Source: Pomphorhynchus laevis (taxonomy: Eukaryota > Acanthocephala > Palaeacanthocephala > Echinorhynchida > Pomphorhynchidae). Taken from it: a DNA stretch of 64,000 nt. Below, in pieces: positions 46,560-56,900 of the stretch. A model generated the notes under the pieces. That model ran no database searches and was not told where the DNA came from. It worked only from the letters and a program-made list of their open reading frames with translations. Every line of letters begins with the position of its first letter. Position 1 is the stretch's first letter. The stretch spans positions 124,001 to 188,000 of the forward strand of contig WNNJ02002847.1 of the NCBI GenBank assembly GCA_012934845.2, in the 5' to 3' direction. The position numbers were made by a program, and so were the translations under genes.

Positions 46560-46998
46560 TTAATATTATTGTGTTGATTTATATATTTTACCATTTTCTG
46601 CATGATGTTATTTTTATAGTAACCTAGTTTAAAATATGTATCTATTAAATTATTTAAATGATTTTAAAGAAAGCCAATATCATTACATATTGTTGCAATT
46701 CTTAAAATTTCATATTTAATTTATTATATTTTATATTATATGGTATGCATGAATGCTCATGCAAAAATATGTTTCTTGTAAATTTAAATATGTCATCTTT
46801 ACGATATAAATTAATAGTAGTTTTAGTTAATGTTAATTTAATGTTCATATCTAGATATACACCTTCTTTATCATTAATATTGGTTTTGCTAGGAATAAGG
46901 CTTTATGGATAAATTTGTTCACTAATTGAATAAAAATTGTTAGAATTAAATACACATATATCATCAATGTATCGAAACATATATTTCATATATTTATA
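46560..46998 (-). pseudogene. Penelope-like element, RT motif C and C-terminus
   Basis: MKYMFRYIDDICVFNS contains the catalytic YIDD. After it come EGVYLDMNIKLTL, LHEHSCIPYNIKYN and IKQKMVKYINQ. This C-terminal stretch is the one found as loose fragments at 27.9, 34.6, 35.5 and 36 kb. No GIY-YIG follows it. Confidence 0.75.
46957..46998. repeat. 42-bp target-site duplication, left
   Basis: Identical to 47522-47563. It includes CATCAATGTATCGAAACATA, the reverse complement of the codons for the FRYIDD region. Confidence 0.85.
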
Positions 46999-47089
46999 AA
47001 AATCAATTTTTATAAATTGACAAATAAATAACAGACGTTGTATAAGAATACGAATTAGAATACGAATATATGCCAGTCCTCCTCTGCAT

Positions 47090-47164
47090 CCAGTAGTGGG
47101 TGGGATCTGGCACTGATGAGTCATTGTGATGACGAAACGGCATTCGTTATTCTTTCGCGTCTGA
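47090..47164 (+). ncRNA. Hammerhead ribozyme motif, copy 1
   Basis: CTGATGA (47113-47119) is followed by stem II GTCA/TGAC, GAAAC (47134-47138), a short stem III (ACG/CGT, loop GCATT) and the cleavage triplet GTT (47146-47148). Stem I pairs GGGAT with ATTCT-type sequence and CCAG with CTGA-type sequence outside. Six extra bases (CTGGCA) lie between stem I and the CTGATGA box, which is unusual. Confidence 0.65.
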
Positions 47165-47400
47165 CTTGCATGTTTTACAAGAAATTCACGCGGAATGGTC
47201 TCACTCTCCATAAATTCATGATTAAAGTTAGCCGATATTAAAAAGACCTGCGCTGGCATTTGCCAGTGCTTTTGCTAATGATACTTTTTGGTGAAGCTGT
47301 AGTGCTGATTTAGTACTCGATGATGTTACTAGAAAATTTTCTAGTACATCATTCACATTGATTCATTCATTGATTGCCGTCTGCCAGTCCTTTTCTGCAT

Positions 47401-47475
47401 CCAGTAGTGGGAGGGATCTGGTACTGATGAGTCATTGTGATGACGAAACGGCATTCGTCATTCTTTCGCGTCTGG
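47401..47475 (+). ncRNA. Hammerhead ribozyme motif, copy 2
   Basis: Same core: CTGATGA (47424-47430), stem GTCA/TGAC, GAAAC (47445-47449) and the canonical cleavage triplet GTC (47457-47459). Stem I is better here: eight pairs (GGAGGGAT with ATTCTTTC, wobbles included) and an outer CCAG/CTGG. The same six-base insert (CTGGTA) precedes CTGATGA. Predicted cleavage at both copies would release a 311-nt RNA. Confidence 0.7.
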
Positions 47476-47521
47476 CTTACATGTTTTACAAGAAATTCAG
47501 GCGGAATGGTCTCACTCTCCT

Positions 47522-47563
47522 TATATCATCAATGTATCGAAACATATATTTCATATATTTATA
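47522..47563. repeat. 42-bp target-site duplication, right
   Basis: Second copy of the duplicated Penelope-like RT sequence. Confidence 0.85.
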
Positions 47564-47667
47564 TAGTTTAGATTTAGTTTTTACACAGTTATGAACAAAT
47601 TCATATTATATAAAGCTTAAAACAAGTCAGCTATAATTGGGCTACTATTACCTCCCATTAGAACACA

Positions 47668-48066
47668 TTATACTTGTCTAAATATAGATGTCCCTACTTT
47701 TAAATAATTTTGATTTATTAAAATATTTAAGGATTCTATTAATTCAGATTTATCCATATATTTATATTTAATTGATGGTTTAATTTTTGTTAGATAGGCG
47801 TTATAGTTATTATAACATATATATCTTTTTCCGAATTTAATATTAATTAATTTTATTAACGCTTCTTTAATATCTACTAAATCTAGATTTATATAAAGCG
47901 TACTAAAATCGTACGTATTTATATTCTGAAAATGTATTCCTTTTGTCTGTTCTAAAAATTCTTTTTTAGAATTAATACTGAAATAGTGTTTTATACCAGT
48001 ATTAATTTCGATTACCTTACAATATTTTTTGAAGTGTGCTTTAATTACTTTAAGTATTTTATTCAT
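47668..48066 (-). pseudogene. Penelope-like element, RT palm part
   Basis: NTYDFSTLYINLDLVDIKEAL is the motif A region typical of Penelope-like RTs. FRQV leads into motif B (MGGNSSPIIADLF), readable further downstream to about 47600. The next part, YIDD, is separated by the inserted hammerhead element. Confidence 0.8.
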
Positions 48067-48094
48067 ACAGACAGAAAGTGGTTTTAATGTACAT

Positions 48095-49015
48095 TTAAAT
48101 ACATATGAACCTAGGCTTTATTGGATTTTTATGTAATTTTGGATTCCAATATAATATAGGTATCGTTTTATTATCTGATTCAACCTTTATACCCTTTTTA
48201 TCCATTATAGAACAGTGACTTGTAATAATTGTTTCTAAACTCAACTCACTACGTTCATATGTTGGATTTACATTTAAATCATTAGAATTAACCTCTTTCA
48301 TTAGTATATCATAATAAAGCTTTTTGCATATGAAGACAAAGTTATTACTAGCTTTATCAATAGTTGTTATTATATAGTTATCCTTTAATTTAGTAAGTTC
48401 TGTATACATATCTTTATTAATTTTATCTATTCTTTTATAATTGTTTATTATTTTCATTTTATTTTTAATTTTATCAAATATATAATCTTTCCAAATGTTT
48501 ATCTTAGATATATTCGAGCTTTCACTATTAATCAGCTTACTAAAGTAATCATTTAAGTTATTATATAACGAATTGTAAATTTTATTTTTGTCGTTGTTAT
48601 TATTTAATCTATATTTATACCCTTTTGATATCAGCTTTCTTAATTTACAATTTTCAATTAATTCTAGATTATGGGTACATATATCTTCATTTATTTTATC
48701 AAAACTAAGACTTTTACAATTGCATTCTGTTTCCATTATGTTTCTAATATTATCGTCAAATATTGATTTTAATTCTTTATTGTAATTACAAATTTTTCGT
48801 CCTAATGGTGGTAGGTGTTTATACCTTATTTTAGGAATATATTTACTTAAATCTGACCCTATTATTTCTTTACTTTTAGAATTATTTAAAAGTCCGACTA
48901 TATTTATGTTATCTATGCATTTATTAATGAAGTTTGTGGTTAATGTATATTTTCTTTTTATGAAAATAAAAAGAAATAGTTTATGGTTAATATTTTCTAT
49001 TGTTATTATTAACAT
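48095..49015 (-). pseudogene. Penelope-like element, RT N-terminal part
   Basis: The 306 residues include LPPLGRKICNYNKEL, TECNCKSL, ICTHNLELIENCKLRKL and ISKGYKYRL (the SKGxKYR block of Penelope-like RTs), then IITTIDKASNNFVFICKKLY and IPILYWNPKLHKNPIKPRFI, equal to the YxLPKxHK-type RT motif. Confidence 0.8.
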
Positions 49016-49370
49016 TTATTGTACGATTATAGTATTTTGTATTACAATAACTGTCTATTATACAACTTAGCCTATCATAGTCGTTAATTAATTTTTGATT
49101 TATTGAACATATGATATCTTTAGAAAAACTTCTTATATTTACATAAAGATCTTTTAGCTTATTATCTCTTAAAAGTTGTTTTAATATTTCTAATTGTTCA
49201 TTTATATACTTACCTTTTTTAATATTTTTAAGTTTATTTTTCTTATTCCTTTTATCACCATGACTTCTTGGTTTGTGTTTAACCGGATTATTATAATATA
49301 GTTGTTTATTACTTACTATACTACTTCTGCCAATTCCTTGTACCACGTCATTCAATCCTAATGGATACAT
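48987..49370 (-). pseudogene. Penelope-like element, N-terminal linker
   Basis: It starts MYPLGLNDVVQGIGRSS and continues with a basic stretch (HKPRSHGDKRNKKNKLK). The GLND start is the usual tail of the GIY-YIG nuclease, so this Met is unlikely to be the true start. Confidence 0.6.
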
Positions 49371-49504
49371 AGATTTAAGCGTTTTAATCTAAAAATCTTC
49401 TTTTTCTAATAGTTTTTTTATTTAATATTGATATGTTTTCTTCGATAATATGTTCTAAAATAAATAATTTACAGTTTTTAATATCATGACCTATTAATCT
49501 CATA

Positions 49505-49712
49505 TGTATCAACCGAGCTAAACGTATCAACCGAGCGAAACGTATCAACCGAGCGAAACGTATCAACCGAGCGAAACGTATCAGTCGAATGTATCAGTCG
49601 AACGTATCAGTCGAATGTATCAGTCGAACGTATCAGTCGAATGTATCAGTCGAACGTATCGGTCGAACGTATCAGTCGAACGTATCAGTCGAACGTATCA
49701 ATCGAGCGAAAA
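49505..49712. repeat. Minisatellite of 18-bp and 13-bp units
   Basis: First come about four to five 18-base units (CGTATCAACCGAGCGAAA), then about eleven 13-base units of the type GTATCAGTCGAAC. It truncates the N-terminal nuclease of the Penelope-like element. On the minus strand the 18-mer encodes a repeated FARLIR hexapeptide, in frame with nuclease-like sequence for a short distance. Confidence 0.85.
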
Positions 49713-50400
49713 TGAGTTTGATATATACATTGAATATACGATAAAAAAGAGTTTGACACGTTCGATATCTAGGTGCTAGCGAGCTCCGAGCTTTACTTTT
49801 GGCCGTTTCTGTTGAAACGAATCGTATAAATATACCATTAACTGAAGTGAGGAACACATTACGATTAATCCATTGTAAATAAATGTTTTAAAATTTTTTA
49901 CAACGTATTATAAAAACCAATGAATAACAAGTGAATTTAACGATTTACTAACAATTGAATAGTTAAATTGCGCAGTGCAATTCGACAAATATTTAATTGT
50001 CAATGGTATCACTTAAAATTACTCAGATTTATTGAACAGATTAATAAATAAATCATGTATTATAATTAGAAATTATAATGTATAATCTATTATAAGGTTA
50101 GAAATTATCTAGATGAACTACTATGCAATGTAGTTTCGAAATTTAATGTATTTAATATCACTTAAAAATATATTCTTTAATAATTTTACAAATAGATTAA
50201 TATAATTAATATTAATAAATTAATATAAAGGTTAATATTTAGGTTAATACAAATCTTAAGATTAAAAGTTTGATTGTACCACTTAATTACAAAATTACAT
50301 CAAGCAGCGCACTTGCCCGATTAATAAAAAGCTGGTAGGTCACAGCGACCGATTGAATACTTGCAATGATATCATTTTTCTCGTGTTCATAGCAATAGAG
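49713..50400. other. AT-rich non-coding stretch
   Basis: No gene or named repeat is seen. It leads into the long hairpin at 50.4 kb. Confidence 0.5.
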
Positions 50401-50543
50401 AGCGGGCTCATGAATTATACAAAGAGTAGATTGATTACTCATTGATTCTGACAAATTACTATTTGATCTATCATGTAATATAATAGTAACTTGTCAGAAT
50501 CAATGAATAATCATCTACCTTTTGTATAATTCATGAGCCCGCT
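50401..50543. repeat. Long hairpin with approximately 53-bp arms
   Basis: The arm 50401-50454 (starting AGCGGGCTCATGAATTATAC) is the near-perfect reverse complement of 50491-50543, with a 36-base loop. It is likely an inverted pair of Penelope-type terminal sequences or a fold-back element. Confidence 0.8.
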
Positions 50544-50560
50544 TATGAATATATATAGAA

Positions 50561-50753
50561 GACACTGAAAAAGGATCAACATAGATCCGAAATGTTTGTA
50601 CTTTAAATAAATAAATTTTCTCCTTCATAGTCTGGATATCTATTCTATATATTCTATATATAATATCTAGACTAGAAACCAGGCTATGAAAGAGAAAATT
50701 AATTTATTTAAAGTACAAACGTTTCAGATCTATGTTGATCCTTCTTCAGTGTC
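50561..50753. repeat. Second inverted repeat with hammerhead-like signature
   Basis: About 80 bases at 50561-50640 recur inverted at 50663-50753. Each copy has CTGAARAAGGATCAACATAG (R for A or G at that position) with the stem GGATC/GATCC and then GAAA. Such CTGARGA-stem-GAAAC blocks are known at Penelope-element ends as small hammerheads. Stem I is not clear here, so activity is doubtful. Confidence 0.6.
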
Positions 50754-50789
50754 CTTTTGTTTTCTACTATAAACGGTTGTATCACATAC

Positions 50790-51480
50790 ACTTATATTTA
50801 ATCTATGGCATGATGGCTTGTTTGATCAGGAAGAATTTTGTTCACTTTTTAGAGTTCCTTTAATGGATGGTCATTAGTATTTAGTGAGCAATCGGTCATT
50901 AGCTGTCCGATCCAAAATTGTTCCTTTCTCTTGCGCTGATTCTGGTTGTTTATTGCTGATTCTATTATGACAGTTTGAATCTTGTGTGTTGAATTTTCCA
51001 CCATGTTAGTCACAGCGCAATCAGCGGTTATTCGTTTCTTTTTTACGTCGTTTCTACGATTGTTAACACGTAGGTTATACTTTGTTCCGGTTTGACCAAC
51101 ATATTAAGCTTGACAATCTATGCATGAATGAATGTAAACTGCTCTAACTGACTTGCATGTATTGTTACCTGTTACTCGATATGACAGTCAAGTTGACGAG
51201 CTCTTGAAGTCCTTAGTATCAAGCACATCCCGGCAATTAGCACAAAAACGTGGACGTTTGATGTATGTACTGAGATATGGTGGAAACTGTCAGAGTACGT
51301 TATCATATTTTCGTTGTAGGTCCTTGAGTGCTACATGATATGTAAACACATCGTAAAACTCGTTCGACGATGGTGATTGTTTTGTTCTAGCACGTATAAA
51401 ATTTTTTCTATTTGTGAGTCTGACATAATTAAATTGTCGTTCTATCTGGCGGAATGAGTATCCTCGTTTCAAGAATTGTT
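50790..51480 (-). pseudogene. Canonical Penelope-like fragment with C-terminal GIY-YIG nuclease
   Basis: The minus strand reads KRGYSFRQIERQFNYVRLTN, RPRFCANCRDVLDTKDF, then YVGQTGTKYNLRVNNRRND (the second half of the GIY-YIG motif with its following Arg), and further EQFWIGQLMT. This is the end of the RT and its C-terminal nuclease as in canonical Penelope-like elements, a lineage distinct from the permuted element at 46.5-49.5 kb. It is broken and truncated on its 5' side near 51480. Confidence 0.75.
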
Positions 51481-53010
51481 GTTTTATATAATCTTAAGAG
51501 TTTCGTTTGAATCGCTAATGCTCGGTATTGCGAATAGCAATTCTTTCCATATGTTTGGATAGGTGTTTGCATCGAGCATATTCTTCAGCCGGTAAACTCT
51601 CGTCAAACCTAGACGGTCATGTGATAGCCGGCAGCCATCGTCAGTAAGATGAACTATCACACGCCGTATCGGCTGCCTCTGTGACATTGTGAAAATACAT
51701 TTCCGACATCTAGCTTAAATTGTTTGTGGCGTTAGCTCTTAGATCCTACAATTTGCAATGCAGACCATCATTAACAACCAGATGATCAAACGTTTGGATG
51801 CTTGACTGTAAGAAACCGAGATTGAACAGGATCAATTCTTTCTATGTAAGCACTTGTTCCACTTCGTTATGGACTCCGCTTGTTCCACGGTCACGCCGAT
51901 GTGCCTTATTGATGGTTGATGTTCGTTTGCGCGAAGAACGCGGTGATATCATTGTAGTTGCCTTTCGCGGAGTTCATTGAGACACATAATTTCATACTGC
52001 TGATGCGACGGTTTTGTTTTACGACTTGCTTGTCACAAAGGCTATCGCCAACCCTCTTTTCTCAACACGGGATTGGGACCGACCATGACAGAGGTATATA
52101 TATGTGCTAAATGGTTTTGCTTGATAGACTGGACTTCGATTCACGACTTTCAGTCACAATGTCACTTCTAGACGACACATGAGTAACCGGCAACACTCAT
52201 CAGTAGAATGAAGTAGGCATTGGTCATTTCGGTTGCCTGTGTGACATTGTAAATAAAGGCGTTTCCGACACTTTGCTTAATTGTCTTAGGCTTACGCTCT
52301 TAACCAGATCGAATAGTTATGCGGACCATCCTTAAACACTAGGCAGAGGTTGTTGCTGAATTGTCGCTGCACTCGTTGTATCCTTAATGGATACGGCAGG
52401 TATAATAGTATTGCACGAATGTACTGAGTAGACATCAGTCCAGGACTTCTTACGAAATACGGCATTTATACTAAATCAGTCATCATCGATGACTGATGCC
52501 TATATTAAATAGGCATCAGTCATCGTCAGTTAGATGAAGTGGTAAGGGTGCGTTTCGACTCCTTGTGTGATAACTGTAAAGACACCAGCAATTCATCACG
52601 ATGCTAGTCGAAGCTCAGGTGAGTAAAGCATTTTCGTACTGGCATGTTGCGTGTGTAGACCTTCTAGTTATTCTTTATATGCACAAATGCGTATCCGTGG
52701 GTTACGAGGGCACTGAATTTCTCACAGGATTCCGAAAGGAATACGTTTTTTATAAATTGGTAATGCGAAAAATCGCTTGTAACTGTGTTCCAGGAGCCTA
52801 AACAGGCTACTTTTGATTTTAAATCCATATGAGTTGCTACAAAACTGGACTTCGATCATCAGCTCCATCAATCTAATGTATCACTCTGAGACGCTCCTAA
52901 CCACCAAGCACTCATCGTATGTCGGATGAAGTGGTTAGGGTGCGTTTCGTATACTTTCGTGATAACTGTAAAGACACCAGCAATTCTTGACGATGCTAGA
53001 CGAAGCTCAG
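51481..53010 (+). repeat. Diverged satellite-related sequence
   Basis: Blocks near 51625-51760, 52130-52290, 52490-52800 and 52810-53010 share motifs with the 390-bp monomer (ATCGTCAG...GATGAA, TGATAACTGTAAAGACACCA, ATGCACAAATGCGTATCCGT) but differ much more than the array monomers do. They look like an old edge of the array mixed with unrelated sequence. A hairpin with arms TGACTGATGCCTAT lies near 52482-52514. Confidence 0.65.
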
Positions 53011-53510
53011 GTGCGTATATATACATATATAGTTGTTACTAATATTATATAAATATTTTTGCAGCCTGCCCCCAGATCGCAGGGCGATACGGCAGTTACT
53101 AATAAGTAAACGGGGAAAACGGACATAACTGGGCTATTGGAAACCATCACAGTCCATGTATATAAGAAGCGACAGCAATTTAAATTCCAGCCGAATAAAA
53201 TTAGGATGATCCGGAAAGCACGTTGTTAGTTTAAAGCGGCTATGCCCATGCTACTACGTGTGCAAATTCTCGGATATGCCTTTTAAATATATCACAACGC
53301 AGCCGAAACAACTGATGGTAGTTTACCCTACTAATGGGTGTTGCCGACTACCATCAGCTTGTCTAGGAGTTAAAAGGAAGTCTGCTCTGCATGTAATCGA
53401 AATCCGGGTTTTGGAAAAATCTACGATTATATATATTGTATCGTATGGGATCATGAATATCAATTTAAATCGGGACTGGTGATTCTTTGATGGATGCTAA
53501 TTTATGTATT
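53011..53510. other. Unassigned spacer
   Basis: No gene is supported. The short open frame 53258-53482 has no motif. The segment carries a short inverted pair around CTGATGGTAGTT / ACTACCATCAG (about 53310-53355). Confidence 0.45.
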
Positions 53511-53971
53511 AAATAGTTGCTAGTTCACACGAGGTGACTTTCGCATTGAAAACCAGCTACATAATCCTTCCTTCATGATATCCAATTCCATACACCCTGA
53601 CTACTAACGGCACCATTGCCAAAGCCGTTTTCGTTTCGCTCGCTTTTTGTCACATGTTGGTAGCCCCGGGCTCGTCAGCAGGCTAACTACCAACTGTTCG
53701 CCTTTTGAAATTTGACTTATCCGAGATTCGAGCTGTCGCTCCCCGTACTTGGCTTGCGCTATAAACTGCTATGCTACGAATCAAGGATTAGCAGATTTCA
53801 CACAGTATATGAAACCTTCCATCATGATCCTCAGAAACTGCATTGTCTTTTTAAAAAGACTGCAATTTTGAAAAAGGCGAAAAGCCGAAACGTAATAAAT
53901 ATTTTTCCCTTTTGCTGAGTGTTCAGTGTATTGACAATCAAGTCAGCTCGTGTGACCTAGCAACTATTCAA
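53511..53971. mobile_element. Approximately 460-bp element with terminal inverted repeats
   Basis: Ends at 53511-53541 and 53941-53971 are inverted copies (AATAGTTGCTAGTTCACACG versus AATAGTTGCTAGGTCACACG on the other strand). Inside are GAAAAAGGCGAAAAGCCGAA, a stem followed by GAAACGT like the other hammerhead-like blocks here, and on the minus strand a weak tRNA B-box-like GCTCGAATCTC. It may be a small non-autonomous element; the class is not settled. Confidence 0.5.
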
Positions 53972-53978
53972 TATATAT

Positions 53979-56900
53979 ATAAATTGGTAATGCGAAAAAT
54001 CGCTTGTAACTGTGGTCCAGGAGCCTAAACAGGCTACTATTGATTTTAAATCCATATGAGTTGCTACAAAACTGGACTTCGATCATCAGCTCCATCAGTC
54101 TAATGTATCACTCCGAGACGCCCCAAACCACCCAGCAGTCATCGTCAGTCGGATGAAGTGGTTAGGGTGCGTTTCGACTGCTTTTGTGATAACTATAAAG
54201 ACACCAGCAATTCCTCACGATGCTAAACAAAACTCAGGTGCAGAAAGCGTTTTTAGTGGCTTGTTGCGTGTGTAGACCTTCTAGTTATTCTTTATATGCA
54301 CAAATGCGTATCCGTTGGTTACGAGGGCACTGAATTTCTCACAGGATTCCGAAAGGAATACGTTTTTTATAAATTGCTTATGCGAAAAATCGCTTGTAAC
54401 TGTGGTCCAGGAGCCTAAACAGGCTACTATTGATTTTAAATCCATATGAGTTGCTACAAAAATGGACTTCGATCATCAGCTCCATCAGTCTAATGTATCA
54501 CTCCGAGACGCCCCAAACCACCCAGCAGTCATCGTCAGTCGGATGAAGTGGTTAGGGTGCGTTTCGACTGCTTTTGTGATAACTATAAAGACACCAGCAA
54601 TGCCTCACGATGCTAAACAAAACTCAGGTGCAAAAAGCGTTTTTACTGGCATGTTGCGTGTGTAGACCTTCTAGTTATTCTTTATATGCACAAATGCGTA
54701 TCCGTTGGTTACGAGGGCACTGAATTTCTCACAGGATTCCGAAAGGAATACGTTTTTTATAAATTGGTAATGCGAAAAATCGCTTGTAACTGTGGTCCAG
54801 GTGCCTAAACAGGCTACTATTGATTTTAAATCCATATGAGTTGCTACAAAACTGGACTTCGATCATCAGCTCCATCAGTCTAATGTATCACTCCGAGACG
54901 CCCCAAACCACCCATCAGTCAACGTCAGTTAGATGAAGTGGTTAGGGTTCGTTTCGACTGCTTTTGTGATAACTATAAAGACACCAGCAATTCCTCACGA
55001 TGCTAAACAAAACTCAGGTGCAGAAAGCGTTTTTAGTGGCTTGTTGCGTGTGTAGACCTTCTAGTTATTCTTTATATGCACAAATACGTATCCGTTGGTT
55101 ACGAGGGCACTGAATTTCTCACAGGATTCCGAAAGGAATACGTTTTTTATAAATTGGTAATGCGAAAAATCGCTTGTAACTGTGGTCCAGGTGCCTAAAC
55201 AGGCTACTATTGATTTTAAATCCATATGAGTTGCTACAAAAATGGACTTCGATCATCAGCTCCATCAGTATTATGTATCACTCCGAGACGCCCCAAACCA
55301 CCCATCAGTCAACGTCAGTTAGATGAAGTGGTTAGGGTTCGTTTCGACTGCTTTTGTGATAACTATAAAGACACCAGCAATTCCTCACGATGCTAAACAA
55401 AACTCAGGTGCAGAAAGCGTTTTTAGTGGCTTGTTGCGTGTGTAGACCTTCTAGTTATTCTTTATATGCACAAATACGTATCCGTTGGTTACGAGGGCAC
55501 TGAATGTCTCACAGGATTCCGAAAGGAATACGTTTTTTATAAATTGGTAATGCGAAAAATCGCTTGTAACTGTGGTCCAGGAGCCTAAACAGGCTACTAT
55601 TGATTTTAAATCCATATGAGTTGCTACAAAACTGGACTTCGATCATCAGCTCCATCAGGCTAATGTATCACTCCGAGACGCCCCAAACCACCCAGCAGTC
55701 ATCGTCAGTCGGATGAAGTGGTTAGGGTGCGTTTCGACTGCTTTTGTGATAACTATAAAGACACCAGCAATTCCTCACGATGCTAAACAAAACTTAGGTG
55801 CAGAAAGCGTTTTTAGTGGCTTGTTGCGTGTGTAGACCTTCTAGTTATTCTTTATATGCACAAATGCGTATCCGTTGGTTACGAGGGCACTGAATTTCTC
55901 ACAGGATTCCGAATGGAATACGTTTTTTATAAATTGCTTATGCGAAAAATCGCTTGTAACTGTGGTCCAGGAGCCTAAACAGGCTACTATTGATTTTAAA
56001 TCCATATGAGTTGCTACAAAAATGGACTTCGATCATCAGCTCCATCAGTCTAATGTATCACTCCGAGACGCCCCAAACCACCCAGCAGTCATCGTCAGTC
56101 GGATGAAGTGGTTAGGGTGCGTTTCGACTGCTTTTGTGATAACTATAAAGACACCAGCAATGCCTCACGATGCTAAACAAAACTCAGGTGCAAAAAGCGT
56201 TTTTACTGGCATGTTGCGTGTGTAGACCTTCTAGTATTCTTTATCTGCACAAATGCGTATCCGTTGGTTACGAGGGCACTGAATTTCTCACAGGATTCCG
56301 AAAGGAATACGTTTTTTATAAATTGGTAATGCGAAAAATCGCTTGTAACTGTGGTCCAGGTGCCCAAACAGGCTACTATTGATTTTAAATCCATATGAGT
56401 TGCTACAAAAATGGACTTCGATCATCAGCTCCATCAGTCTTATGTATCACTCCGAGACGCCCCAAACCACCCATCAGTCAACGTCAGTTAGATGAAGTGG
56501 TTAGGGTTCGTTTCGACTGCTTTTGTGATAACTATAAAGACACCAGCAATTCCTCACGATGCTAAACAAAACTCAGGTGCAGAAAGCGTTTTTAGTGGCT
56601 TGTTGCGTGTGTAGACCTTCTAGTTATTCTTTATATGCACAAATTCGTATCCGTTGGTTACGAGGGCACTGAATTTCTCACAGGATTCCGAAAGGAATAC
56701 GTTTTTTATAAATTGGTAATGCGAAAAATCGCTTGTAACTGTGGTCCAGGAGCCTAAACAGGCTACTATTGATTTTAAATCCATATGAGTTGCTACAAAA
56801 ACTGGACTTCGATCATCAGCTCCATCAGTCTAATGTATCACTCCGAGACGCCCCAAACCACCCAGCAGTCATCGTCAGTCGGATGAAGTGGTTAGGGTGC

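Larger units (their letters stand above)
46999..47521 (+). mobile_element. Retrozyme-like insertion with two hammerhead motifs
   Basis: A 523-bp segment lies between perfect 42-bp direct repeats (46957-46998 and 47522-47563) that come from the YIDD-coding part of the host Penelope-like RT. It holds two approximately 140-bp similar blocks (47071-47210 and 47380-47521), each with a hammerhead motif on the plus strand, spaced 311 bp. One and a bit tandem units with hammerheads and a target duplication is the plan of retrozymes, small circular-RNA-derived retroelements. It codes for nothing itself. Confidence 0.7.
46490..49504 (-). mobile_element. Penelope-like element with N-terminal nuclease remnant (Naiad-like)
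   Basis: On the minus strand the order is a GIY-YIG-type nuclease tail, RT, then a C-terminal stretch without nuclease. At the 5' side (about 49375-49500) the text KTLKSMYPLGLND resembles the end of a Penelope-type GIY-YIG domain, here ahead of the RT. The RT N-terminus has a CNC...C...H cluster and LRKLISKGYKYR. These agree with the permuted Naiad plan known from Penelope-like elements. It is broken in several places and truncated upstream by a minisatellite. Confidence 0.7.

Noticed and set aside
53690-53800. tRNA gene
   Set aside because: Only a weak B-box-like text and no convincing cloverleaf; A-box spacing is poor.
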